A stretch of DNA of 9,691 nt. It comes from an uncultured Alphaproteobacteria bacterium (GTDB taxonomy: Bacteria; Pseudomonadota; Alphaproteobacteria; Rs-D84). This document shows, piece after piece, positions 1 through 7,251 of this stretch. The stretch's first letter is position 1. Each line of letters starts with the position of its first letter. A program made the position numbers and the translations under genes. The notes beneath the pieces were generated by a model. It saw only the letters and a list, made by a program, of their open reading frames with translations, did not search any database and was not told the DNA's origin. The DNA lies in contig CAMOCR010000022.1 of NCBI GenBank assembly GCA_946611025.1, positions 1 through 9,691 on the forward strand, read 5' to 3'.

Positions 1-78
1 ACGAAAAGCAAATATGACATCAGTATTTTTTTCTGGTTTTCAATTTATGCCAGCGATCCATAATATCTGGGGCATTTG

Positions 79-155
<77 letters not shown>

Positions 156-169
156 TAAACTTAAAACAC

Positions 170-253
170 CGCCGATTATGTACCATATTGGGTAAAAATG
201 CAACTTTTTTATTTGATATTTATACTTGTAAATCGCCGATTATGTGCCATATT
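170..253. repeat. 20-base direct repeat duplicating a -10/discriminator block
   Basis: Positions 170-189 and 234-253 agree at 19 of 20 bases; the only difference is A182 versus G246. The copies start 64 bases apart. On the minus strand each copy contains CATAAT followed by CGGCG, so the repeat duplicates the -10 and discriminator but not the -35. The 44 bases between the copies are AT-rich and show no repeat of their own. Confidence 0.85.
175..203 (-). promoter_or_regulatory. Proximal sigma-70-type promoter for tRNA-Pro
   Basis: On the minus strand there is a -35 box TTGCAT (198-203), a 17-base spacer and a -10 box CATAAT (175-180). CGGCG follows directly, a GC-rich discriminator of the kind known from stringently controlled stable-RNA promoters. 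Start of transcription is expected near 168, about 13 bases before the mature tRNA 5' end. The boxes are read from the sequence; activity is inferred. Confidence 0.6.
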
Positions 254-268
254 TATATTGTAACGCAA
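239..268 (-). promoter_or_regulatory. Distal tandem promoter for tRNA-Pro
   Basis: The second copy of the 20-base repeat carries the same CATAAT -10 box (239-244) and the same CGGCG discriminator on the minus strand. An 18-base spacer separates it from a -35-like TTGCGT (263-268). The -35 ends just before the Shine-Dalgarno of the divergent synthetase gene (272-277). It is weaker by consensus than the proximal promoter, and its support comes mainly from the duplication. Confidence 0.45.
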
Positions 269-281
269 AAAAAGGTGCCAC

Positions 282-1952
282 ATGTTCGCATTGCAATTTT
301 TGAAAAAACAAAAGTTCGACAGTTATGCTGATTATTTGGAAAACGCAGTGCCTGTGGTTCCCGAACATTTTAATTTTGCATATGATGTTATTGATGTGTT
401 GGGCGCACAATCACCCGATGGTGTTGCGGTTTTGTGGACAAACGATTCGGGCGAACGCAAAACATTGACCTTTCATGATTTATCGGTAATGTCGGGCGCG
501 GTGGCAAATTTTCTGCGGGCGCGCGGCGTAAATCGTGGCGATACGGTTTTGCTGTTTATGCGGCGCCGTTGGGAATATTGGGTACTGATGATGGCGATGC
601 ATAAACTGGGCGCGATTCCAATTCCATCGACCAATCAATTAAAGGCCGAAGATATTCGTTTCCGCATCGATGCCGCCGGATGCAAAAATATTATTTCATT
701 TGATGACGGACATATAAATGCTGAAATAAAATCGGCAATTGGTGAACGCGATGATATTCAAATGATTGACTGTATGGAAATTGATGATGCAATTGAAAAG
801 TATCCATCAAATTTTGAACGCGTGCCAAATGAAAACACCGATACAATGGTTGTGTATTTTACATCTGGTACAACCGATATGCCAAAAATGGTTGCACATA
901 ACTATGCATATCCATTGGGACATATAAACACGGCAATTTTCTGGCAGCGCCTGCACGATGGCGATATTCACTTTACACTGTCGGAATCTGGTTGGGCAAA
1001 ATGTTCATGGGGCAAGATGTACGGTCAGTGGTTGGCGGGTGCAACGGTATTCGTTTTTGATTTTGCAAATAACGCAACCGCACACGACCTGTTGACCGCA
1101 ATCAGCGAAAATCACATAACTTCATTCTGTGCGCCACCAACAGCGTATAAAATGATGTTGCACGCCGATTTTTCGAAATATGATTTATCATCTTTGGTCA
1201 AGGCCGATGTTGCCGGCGAAGCCCTGAATCCAGAGGTTTATGAACGCTTTGCCACATATACCGGGGTCAAAATGCGTGAAGGGTTCGGTCAAACCGAAAC
1301 ATGTATCATGCTGTTCAACAATCCGTGGATTGAACCAAAACCGGGGTCAATGGGAATGCCGGCGGCTGGTTGGGATGTGCAATTATTGGACGAACGCGGT
1401 CGCGCGGTACCCGACGGCACCGTGGGTGAAATTTGTGTGAACCTGAAAAATGGTCGTCCGGTTGGATTGTTCAGTGGGTATTATAAAAACGAAAAATTGA
1501 CCAACAGTGTTTATCGCGATGGATACTATCACACCGGTGATGTTGCATATCGCGACAGTGATGGCTATTTCTGGTTCGTTGGCCGTAATGACGATTTGAT
1601 TAAAACAACCGGCTATCGCGTCAGCCCATTCGAAGTAGAAAGTGTGTTATTGGAACACCCCGCTGTTTCCGAAGTGGCGGTCACCGGAATACCCGATCCG
1701 GCGCGCGGCATGGCGATAAAGGCAACGGTCGTTTTGAACAAATACTTTGTTGGTTCGGATGTCTTGGTTCGTCAATTGCAAGACCATGTTCGTTCACGCA
1801 CCGCCGTTTATAAATGCCCACGTGTAATTGAATTTGTGGACAGTTTGCCAATGACAATATCGGGCAAGATTCGCCGCGCACTTATAAGAACATGGGACAG
1901 CACGAAAAGTGTTATTGGATTAAGTGACGACAAAGAAAACAAAAAAATATAA
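282..1952 (+). CDS. ANL-family acyl-CoA synthetase, medium-chain (ACSM)-like
   Basis: This 556-aa adenylate-forming enzyme is expected to activate a carboxylic acid with ATP to an acyl-AMP and then load it on CoA in the cytoplasm. All family signatures are present: the phosphate-binding loop YFTSGTTDMPK (192-202), GFGQTET (334-340), the ribose-binding Asp in HTGD (D420), the hinge stretch GRNDDLIKTTGYR (434-446) and the catalytic Lys in SGK (K529). The segment ESGWAKCSWGKMYGQW (235-250) resembles the SDTGWAK-type stretch of medium-chain acyl-CoA synthetases and differs from long-chain FadD. The ATG at 282 has AAGGTG four bases upstream. The substrate cannot be read from sequence; acetate, propionate, butyrate or a medium-chain acid are all possible. 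I found no clear rightward promoter: the leader is filled by the leftward tRNA promoters. The gene ends nine bases from a convergent gene with no terminator between. Confidence 0.93.
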   Translation: MFALQFLKKQKFDSYADYLENAVPVVPEHFNFAYDVIDVLGAQSPDGVAVLWTNDSGERKTLTFHDLSVMSGAVANFLRARGVNRGDTVLLFMRRRWEYWVLMMAMHKLGAIPIPSTNQLKAEDIRFRIDAAGCKNIISFDDGHINAEIKSAIGERDDIQMIDCMEIDDAIEKYPSNFERVPNENTDTMVVYFTSGTTDMPKMVAHNYAYPLGHINTAIFWQRLHDGDIHFTLSESGWAKCSWGKMYGQWLAGATVFVFDFANNATAHDLLTAISENHITSFCAPPTAYKMMLHADFSKYDLSSLVKADVAGEALNPEVYERFATYTGVKMREGFGQTETCIMLFNNPWIEPKPGSMGMPAAGWDVQLLDERGRAVPDGTVGEICVNLKNGRPVGLFSGYYKNEKLTNSVYRDGYYHTGDVAYRDSDGYFWFVGRNDDLIKTTGYRVSPFEVESVLLEHPAVSEVAVTGIPDPARGMAIKATVVLNKYFVGSDVLVRQLQDHVRSRTAVYKCPRVIEFVDSLPMTISGKIRRALIRTWDSTKSVIGLSDDKENKKI

Positions 1953-1961
1953 AAAATAAAA

Positions 1962-2288
1962 CTAGTGCGATTTACGTGATGCAACAATCGCATTGTGCGC
2001 CATTTGCATTGCGACACTTTTAATATCATTGGCACTTGTTTTATTAAACCACGAAACCATTCCGCGTGGTGGTAAACACATTTCCATTTCGCGCACAATA
2101 CCAGCATCATTCGGCATCCATGTAACCGCACCAACAACCGCCCCATCGGGCGAACAATAATTACATGCCGGCATCAACAAATCGCAAAACTTTTTAAGGT
2201 TACGCACGGAACAAAAACTGCATGCTGAAAATGGTGATTCCCCATACACAGCATGCATATTTTGTTCAAACCAATTTTTATGTGGCAC
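1962..2288 (-). CDS. Cys-rich hypothetical protein translationally coupled to fabF
   Basis: I do not recognise this 108-aa protein. The proposed start is a GTG whose first base directly follows the fabF stop (TAAGTG). CGGGTAAAA in the last fabF codons could serve as a Shine-Dalgarno, so termination-reinitiation is likely. It carries two CxxC pairs, C23-x2-C26 and C42-x2-C45, fifteen residues apart, plus C35 between them and C71 later. This suggests a zinc ribbon or another metal site. The remainder is mixed, with no signal peptide or membrane segment. An alternative start is Met11. Many alphaproteobacteria have mltG after fabF; this is not mltG. It overlaps no other convincing gene, and its amino-acid composition looks natural. 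Confidence 0.65.
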   Translation of the reverse strand: MPHKNWFEQNMHAVYGESPFSACSFCSVRNLKKFCDLLMPACNYCSPDGAVVGAVTWMPNDAGIVREMEMCLPPRGMVSWFNKTSANDIKSVAMQMAHNAIVASRKSH

Positions 2289-3539
2289 TTATTTTACCCG
2301 TTTGATAACCAGTGACGCATTTGTTCCGCCAAAGCCAAACGAATTGCTTATTGCAACATTCACATCACGTTTTTGTGCAACATTTGGCACCAGATTGAAA
2401 TCGCCAACTTCGTCAATTGGGTCGTTCAAATTTATTGTTGGTGGCACAACGCCATCACGAATTGCCAGCGCACAGAATATCGCTTCAACCGCGCCGGCAG
2501 CACCCAACAGGTGTCCCGTTGTTGACTTGGTTGATGACATACATGCACCTGTTCCATCAAACAATTCACGCACAGCGGTCAATTCACCAACATCACCCAA
2601 ACCGGTCGATGTACCGTGTGCATTTATATAGTCAACATCACTTGGTTGCAAACCTGCGTCTTTTAACGCCGCAAGCATTGCGCGCTTGCCCCCTTCGCCA
2701 CCGGGTGCCGGCGCAGTGATATGATGTGCATCACCCGACAAACCATAACCCGCCACTTCGGCATAAATCTTGGCACCACGGGCGACGGCATGTTCGTATT
2801 CTTCCAGAACTAATATACCCGCCCCTTCGGACATAACAAAACCATCGCGCGCCTTGTCCCACGGACGTGATGCCGCCACTGGATCATCGTTTCGTGTTGA
2901 TAATGCACGCATCGCGGTAAATCCCGCGACACCGATTTTACAAACCGCCCCTTCGGTACCACCGGCAATCATAATATCGGCATCACCGTGCTGAATCAAA
3001 CGCGCCGCTTCGCCAATCGAATGCGCCGATGTTGCACATGCAGTCACCACCGCCAAGTTTGGACCTTGGAAACCATATTTAATCGACACCTGGCCGGCAG
3101 TCATATTGATAATAGATTTCGGTATAAAAAATGGACTAACATAACGCGGACCATGTTCATGTAAATCAACACATGTGTCATAAATTGTTTGCATACCACC
3201 AATACCACTGCCGATTGAAACACCAATTCTGGTTTTATCACCGTCATATTCAATCAGCCCCGCGTCACGAACCGCTTCATCGGTCGCAACCATACCATAC
3301 AGCATCGATTTGTCCATTTTGCGTTGTTCACGCACATCCACAACGGCATCTGGGTTATATTGCCCAGCGTCTGTACCATGAATTGGCAAACCCGCAATTT
3401 GACACGGCAAATCAGACGCATCAAAGTTATCTATTTTGCGAATGCCCGAAACACCACCAACAACATTTTTCCATGCGTATTCAACACCTGTTCCGTTTGG
3501 TGCGACAATACCCATACCAGTTATAACGACTCTTTTCAT
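2289..3539 (-). CDS. fabF: Beta-ketoacyl-[acyl-carrier-protein] synthase II
   Basis: FabF condenses malonyl-ACP with an acyl-ACP in the elongation cycle of type II fatty-acid synthesis. Numbered from the start chosen here (416 aa, normal for the family), the Cys-His-His triad is complete: C168 in VVTACATSAHS, H308 in NAHGTSTGLGD and H343 in STTGHLLGAAGA, with Lys338. The C-terminal FGFGGTNASLV glycine motif is also present. An in-frame ATG lies three codons upstream at 3548, but AAAAGGA touches it with no spacing, while the ATG at 3539 has a nine-base spacing and gives the usual MKRVVITGMG beginning. It follows acpP, its substrate carrier, in the common acpP-fabF order, but with a terminator and a probable promoter between them. 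Confidence 0.97.
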   Translation of the reverse strand: MKRVVITGMGIVAPNGTGVEYAWKNVVGGVSGIRKIDNFDASDLPCQIAGLPIHGTDAGQYNPDAVVDVREQRKMDKSMLYGMVATDEAVRDAGLIEYDGDKTRIGVSIGSGIGGMQTIYDTCVDLHEHGPRYVSPFFIPKSIINMTAGQVSIKYGFQGPNLAVVTACATSAHSIGEAARLIQHGDADIMIAGGTEGAVCKIGVAGFTAMRALSTRNDDPVAASRPWDKARDGFVMSEGAGILVLEEYEHAVARGAKIYAEVAGYGLSGDAHHITAPAPGGEGGKRAMLAALKDAGLQPSDVDYINAHGTSTGLGDVGELTAVRELFDGTGACMSSTKSTTGHLLGAAGAVEAIFCALAIRDGVVPPTINLNDPIDEVGDFNLVPNVAQKRDVNVAISNSFGFGGTNASLVIKRVK

Positions 3540-3575
3540 AATAAACATTCCTTTTGTGTATTTTATTATGACATA

Positions 3576-3605
3576 ATCATAGCCCGTTTATACCTAAAAA
3601 GCCAA
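3576..3605 (-). promoter_or_regulatory. Probable fabF promoter
   Basis: On the minus strand TTGGCT (3600-3605), an 18-base spacer and TATGAT (3576-3581) form a plausible sigma-70-type promoter, with a start expected near 3569 and a leader of about 30 bases. The -35 begins directly after the T tract of the acpP terminator, so fabF can be transcribed independently of acpP. The match to consensus is moderate. Confidence 0.45.
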
Positions 3606-3643
3606 CAAAAAAATCCGCCGGTCGAACAACAACACCGGCGAAT
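3606..3643 (-). terminator. Rho-independent terminator of acpP
   Basis: On the minus strand the arms CGCCGGT (3634-3640) and ACCGGCG (3616-3622) pair perfectly around an 11-base loop. The stem extends by about three more pairs, one of them G-U, and runs into a T tract (3606-3613). It lies about 30 bases after the acpP stop. Confidence 0.88.
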
Positions 3644-3670
3644 TTGATTTACGATAAACAGAACTAAAAC

Positions 3671-3907
3671 TTATGCTTTTTTGTGTGCATCAATATATTT
3701 AACTGCATCACCAACTTTTTCTAATTTTGCAGCTTCTTCATCTGGAATTGTGATATCGAATTCTTTTTCAACTTCCATAACGAATTCAACGACGTCCAAC
3801 GAATCCGCACCCAAATCGTTAACAAATGCGGCATCTTCTGTGACCTTGGCTTCTGGAACGCCTAATTTTTCCGCTACAATTTTCTTTACTTGTTCAAAAG
3901 TTGTCAT
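3671..3907 (-). CDS. acpP: Acyl carrier protein
   Basis: This is a 78-aa acidic helical protein that carries growing fatty acyl chains on a 4'-phosphopantetheine arm. The attachment site is Ser36 in NDLGADSLDVVEFVM, at the usual position. The N-terminal MTTFEQVKKIVAEKLG helix and the helix III stretch EFDITIPDEEA are also typical. The start at 3907 has AAAGGA (3914-3919) six bases upstream. An in-frame TTG at 3943 would add twelve residues that are not part of the family and has no better ribosome site. The gene has its own strong promoter and terminator, which fits a protein needed in large amounts. Confidence 0.97.
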   Translation of the reverse strand: MTTFEQVKKIVAEKLGVPEAKVTEDAAFVNDLGADSLDVVEFVMEVEKEFDITIPDEEAAKLEKVGDAVKYIDAHKKA

Positions 3908-3937
3908 ATCTAATCCTTTGTTTAGGTTAATTTTGTG

Positions 3938-3988
3938 GTTCAATCATGAACGTTATACACTAAAACTATCATTTTCCATGCCTAGTGT
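3938..3988 (-). promoter_or_regulatory. Structured acpP leader with two small inverted repeats
   Basis: The predicted acpP leader is about 80 bases. ACACTA (3957-3962) and TAGTGT (3983-3988) are complementary at its 5' end. GTTCA (3938-3942) and TGAAC (3947-3951) form a perfect 5-bp hairpin with a 4-base loop. These could be stability structures at the mRNA 5' end or a binding site. Short inverted repeats of this size also arise by chance in AT-rich DNA. Confidence 0.3.
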
Positions 3989-3994
3989 CAAGAA

Positions 3995-4024
3995 ATTATA
4001 ACAAATTGTAACAATGCTTGACAA
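3995..4024 (-). promoter_or_regulatory. Strong acpP promoter
   Basis: On the minus strand there is a -35 box TTGTCA (4019-4024), an 18-base spacer and a perfect -10 box TATAAT (3995-4000), giving a start near 3988. The -35 lies only twelve bases after the stop of the upstream recombinase-like gene. A second TTGACA (3986-3991) has only a poor partner, TAGTTT (3963-3968), at 17 bases. I see no terminator between 4037 and this promoter, so read-through from the upstream operon is also possible. Confidence 0.72.
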
Positions 4025-4036
4025 AACAAATTTTTA

Positions 4037-5038
4037 TTAAACATCTAAAATTTCGTCTAATAATGTATTCATATTATTGCGCAAATCTTCGCGGTCAGAT
4101 GCCCATGTTAAATTGCGCATTAAAAATTTATGCACATCATCCATTGTTAAATTCGGCACACCAGCGGCACGCGCAACACGTTTCCACGCCGTACGCGGAT
4201 CCGTCAGGTGCGACCCACCCCGTCCCGGGAATAACCAAAAACTGTCTTGGGGTAAATCTTGTAATAACACAACCGCACGGTCTGACAATGGCCAATCGCG
4301 CCACATGTAATGATTAAAATCCAAATCTTCCCATTGCATTGCAAACACACGCGAACGCGGTGCGAATCCATATACCAACATCAAAAATGCCGCGCGTACA
4401 AAAATATCTGGTTCGCGTTCAATCGCCGCAACCAAACGCGCCACCCCCGATTTATTCAGTGGACGCACACGGCGCACCTGTTCAATTTTTGGTAAATCAT
4501 CGGCGATGTTTTCTTTGACATAGCCCTGTTCAATTGCATATTTAAAAATGCTCTGTAATAAATCTTGCATGCGCGATGCAATTGCGCGACCATCAATTGC
4601 ATCAATTACATCCACAACATCGGCGCGCGTAATATCGGCAACATTTTTTTCAAACAGTGGTGATAAATGCAAATTTATCGACCGCACCAATTTCATTTGT
4701 GAATCTTCACTGCGGCGAATACGATTCGCGACATATAAATCTATAAATTGTTTAAATGTAATTTGTTTACGACGCACAATCGGTTTTTTCATTGCGTTAT
4801 CCAAAACACCTGCAACCGCACCACGTGCCGTTTCAATATCAACATCTGGATATTTACCAATAATAATTCGCGTATCATGCCCACGCACACGCTTGCGCAC
4901 AAAAAATGTTTTGACGCCGCGACTGGTTATATACATACGCAGACGCGGTTCCGACAAATCTTGAACAACATCGAAACCGGTGCTGGGTGCCGGCAAGTTA
5001 TCCAAAATATACGGATTAAAGAAAAATTGGTGTGCCAT
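4037..5038 (-). CDS. Tyrosine-recombinase-like protein lacking catalytic residues
   Basis: The 333-aa protein has the layout of a phage/P4-type integrase. Residues 25-85 match the arm-binding DUF4102-type fold (RLRMYITSRGVKTFFVRKRVRG, then IGKYPDVDIETAR). Residues 93-180 look like the SAM-like core-binding domain. From about 195 on there is a catalytic-domain relic with WEDLDF (236-241) and PLSDRAV (250-256). The active site is gone as far as I can align it: the first Arg of the GxR motif reads Ala226 (GFAPRS); the beta-hairpin that carries the Lys is shortened (242-249); the HxxR box reads Asp300-Asp-Val-His303; and the chain ends 30 residues later without any Tyr nucleophile (last Tyr is 244). 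Yet the frame is open, the start has AGGGG (5045-5049) six bases upstream, and it sits 16 bases after its neighbour. It is either a late-stage integrase relic or a DNA-binding protein recruited for another role. DNA cleavage is unlikely. Confidence 0.8.
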   Translation of the reverse strand: MAHQFFFNPYILDNLPAPSTGFDVVQDLSEPRLRMYITSRGVKTFFVRKRVRGHDTRIIIGKYPDVDIETARGAVAGVLDNAMKKPIVRRKQITFKQFIDLYVANRIRRSEDSQMKLVRSINLHLSPLFEKNVADITRADVVDVIDAIDGRAIASRMQDLLQSIFKYAIEQGYVKENIADDLPKIEQVRRVRPLNKSGVARLVAAIEREPDIFVRAAFLMLVYGFAPRSRVFAMQWEDLDFNHYMWRDWPLSDRAVVLLQDLPQDSFWLFPGRGGSHLTDPRTAWKRVARAAGVPNLTMDDVHKFLMRNLTWASDREDLRNNMNTLLDEILDV

Positions 5039-5054
5039 GGTGCGCCCCTATTTT

Positions 5055-5441
5055 TTATCTTATGCGTTCAAAAATCCGTTCAAACGCCAAATGTTTATTT
5101 TTCTGTGCCAGATGCAACAACCTTTCTTGTTCTTGGTATTGTTTATGTCTGGCATTATATGGACAATTAAATATTGGACATGGTTTTTCATCAAACCGAT
5201 GACAATTTTTGGTATGGAAATAAACTTCTTCACCAAACTTGCCACAATCGGTCGCCGCGAACCATGTGTGATATGCTTTGATACATGCATATGTTTCATC
5301 AACCTTGTCGGCATCAACAATTGCCGTGATATCGTTTCGTTTGTTTCGCAATTCTTTGACCATATTGCGATAAAAATTAACCTGAACTTTATATGCTTTG
5401 ATACGGTCAATACGTTCATTAAATTTTTCTTTGATTGTCAT
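5055..5441 (-). CDS. Cys/His-rich hypothetical protein between lepA and the recombinase-like gene
   Basis: I do not recognise this 128-aa protein. Residues 1-50 are strongly charged and probably helical, rich in Lys, Arg and Glu. The middle holds C53, C66, C80, C88 and C93 with H76, H81 and H99, in a pattern that could bind zinc (KNCHRF, KPCPIFNCPYNARH). The C-terminus is again a charged helix. There is no membrane segment or signal peptide. The start at 5441 has AAGGGG (5449-5454) seven bases upstream; an in-frame ATG at 5465 would overlap the lepA end and has no such site. It starts 16 bases after lepA and ends 16 bases before the recombinase-like gene, so the three are probably one transcript. 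The basic, Cys/His-rich make-up suggests nucleic-acid binding, but that is inference only. Confidence 0.75.
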   Translation of the reverse strand: MTIKEKFNERIDRIKAYKVQVNFYRNMVKELRNKRNDITAIVDADKVDETYACIKAYHTWFAATDCGKFGEEVYFHTKNCHRFDEKPCPIFNCPYNARHKQYQEQERLLHLAQKNKHLAFERIFERIR

Positions 5442-5457
5442 TTTATTACCCCTTGAA

Positions 5458-7248
5458 TTATTCAACCTTTAGCGCGTTAATAAATGCGTTCTGTGGGATT
5501 TCAACATTACCAAATGTCCGCATACGTTTTTTACCCTCTTTCTGTTTTTCCAACAATTTACGTTTACGCGTTATATCCCCGCCATAACATTTTGCAGTGA
5601 CATCTTTGCGATACGCTGCGATTGTTTCGCGCGCAATAATCTTGCCCCCGATTGCCGCCTGGATTGGAATTTTGAATTGATGACGCGGTATTAAATCTTT
5701 TAATTTTTCGACAATTTGCCGACCGCGTTTTTCTGCGAATGACCGATGGCAAATAAACGACAACGGTTCAACATTTTCTTCGTTCACCAGAATTGAAACC
5801 TTGACCAAGTCAGCCGGCTGATACCCATATACCGCATAGTCAAACGATGCATATCCCGATGATATCGATTTCACACGATCATAAAAATCAAAAACAATTT
5901 CTGACAACGGCAATTGGTATACCAACACCGCGCGATTACCAACATATGAAATATTTTCTTGGATACCGCGCCGTTCCGAACACAGCGACATTATCCCGCC
6001 CATATATTTATCAGGCATCATAATTGTCGCGCGCACCCATGGTTCATCCATCGATTCGATTTTTGTAATGTCCGGCATATCCGCAGGGTTTTCCAAATCA
6101 ACCGTTTCGCCATTGCGTAAATGCACCTTGTACAGCACACTGGGCACTGTGTTGATTAGGTTCAGATTAAATTCGCGATTTAATCGTTCGCTGATAATTT
6201 CCATGTGCAGCAAACCCAAAAATCCGCACCGCAATCCAAACCCCAGCGCAGACGACTTTTCAGTTGTGAACACAAACGACGCATCATTCAACGCCAATTT
6301 TTCTGCGCTTTCGCGCAGGGCTGGATAATCGTCAGCGGCAACCGGAAAGAACGATGAAAACACCACCGGCACCGATGGTTTGAACCCAGGCAACACATCA
6401 ACTGTTGCGCGACTGTCGCAAATTGTATCACCAACTTTGCAATCATGAATCGTCTTCATACCCGTAATAATAAATCCAATTTCACCGGTATTTAACGAAT
6501 CGGTATATTCCATTTTGGGTGTAAAGAACCCGATTTTATCAATCACATATTCTGCACCAGTCGCAATAAATCGAATCTTTTGACCGCGCGACAATTTACC
6601 ATCAACCACACGCACCAAAATCACAACACCCAAATATGAATCATACCACGAATCCACCAACAGCGCGCGACTGGGCGCATTTTCATCACCACTGGGCGCG
6701 GGTAATTTATGTACAATTTCTTCCAGTAATTCTGGCACACCTTCGCCGGTTTTGCCCGACACCGCCAACGCGTCATTTGCATCCAGACCAATAACATCTG
6801 CAATTTGTTCGCGCGTACCGGTAACATCACTTGACGGCAAATCAACCTTGTTCAAAACCGGCAACATTTCCAAATCATTATCCAACGCCAAATACGCGTT
6901 CGCCAGCGTTTGCGCCTGAACCCCTTGGGTTGCGTCAACCAGAACCAACGCCCCTTCGCATGCCGCCAACGACCGCGACACTTCGTACGAAAAGTCCACA
7001 TGCCCCGGCGTATCCATCAAATTTAATTGGTACATTTCGCCGTTTTTCGCGCGATAATTCAAGCGCACCGTTTGCGCCTTAATCGTAATACCGCGTTCGC
7101 GTTCAATATCCATTGAATCCAGAACTTGCGCCTTCATCTCGCGATGTTCTAAGCCACCCGTAATTTCAATCAACCGATCCGACAATGTCGATTTACCATG
7201 ATCGATATGCGCAACAATAGAAAAATTTCTTATATGATCTTGCTTCAC
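5458..7248 (-). CDS. lepA: Elongation factor 4 (LepA), ribosome-associated GTPase
   Basis: LepA is a translational GTPase of the EF-G family linked to ribosome back-translocation and to 30S assembly. At 596 aa it has the usual length. The G motifs are complete: AHIDHGKST (13-21), RGITIKAQTV (52-61), DTPGH (79-83), NKVD (133-136) and SGKTGEG (164-170). The LepA-specific C-terminal domain ends in the typical FGNVEIPQNAFINALKVE. The start is GTG at 7248 with AGGGG six bases upstream. That Shine-Dalgarno lies inside a predicted stem with the region just after the rbfA stop. It follows rbfA by 71 bases and is itself followed by two small-gap genes, so it appears to be the second gene of a four-gene operon. 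Confidence 0.98.
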   Translation of the reverse strand: MKQDHIRNFSIVAHIDHGKSTLSDRLIEITGGLEHREMKAQVLDSMDIERERGITIKAQTVRLNYRAKNGEMYQLNLMDTPGHVDFSYEVSRSLAACEGALVLVDATQGVQAQTLANAYLALDNDLEMLPVLNKVDLPSSDVTGTREQIADVIGLDANDALAVSGKTGEGVPELLEEIVHKLPAPSGDENAPSRALLVDSWYDSYLGVVILVRVVDGKLSRGQKIRFIATGAEYVIDKIGFFTPKMEYTDSLNTGEIGFIITGMKTIHDCKVGDTICDSRATVDVLPGFKPSVPVVFSSFFPVAADDYPALRESAEKLALNDASFVFTTEKSSALGFGLRCGFLGLLHMEIISERLNREFNLNLINTVPSVLYKVHLRNGETVDLENPADMPDITKIESMDEPWVRATIMMPDKYMGGIMSLCSERRGIQENISYVGNRAVLVYQLPLSEIVFDFYDRVKSISSGYASFDYAVYGYQPADLVKVSILVNEENVEPLSFICHRSFAEKRGRQIVEKLKDLIPRHQFKIPIQAAIGGKIIARETIAAYRKDVTAKCYGGDITRKRKLLEKQKEGKKRMRTFGNVEIPQNAFINALKVE

Positions 7249-7251
7249 AAT

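Noticed and set aside
1..78. Terminator for the tRNA-Pro transcript
   Set aside because: The only T tract (26-32) lies on the wrong strand, and the weak CCAG/CTGG pairing is not followed by T residues.
2302..2994. Several rightward frames opposite fabF
   Set aside because: They are codon-shadow frames of a well-supported gene, with Pro/His/Ser-rich nonsense products.
3540..3548. Upstream ATG for fabF
   Set aside because: The Shine-Dalgarno touches this ATG without spacing, and family members begin at the next Met (3539).
3908..3943. Longer acpP reading frame from an in-frame TTG
   Set aside because: The extra twelve residues are not part of acyl carrier proteins, and AAAGGA is correctly spaced for the ATG at 3907.
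5442..5465. Upstream ATG for the Cys/His-rich protein
   Set aside because: It overlaps the lepA end, and AAGGGG is placed for the ATG at 5441.
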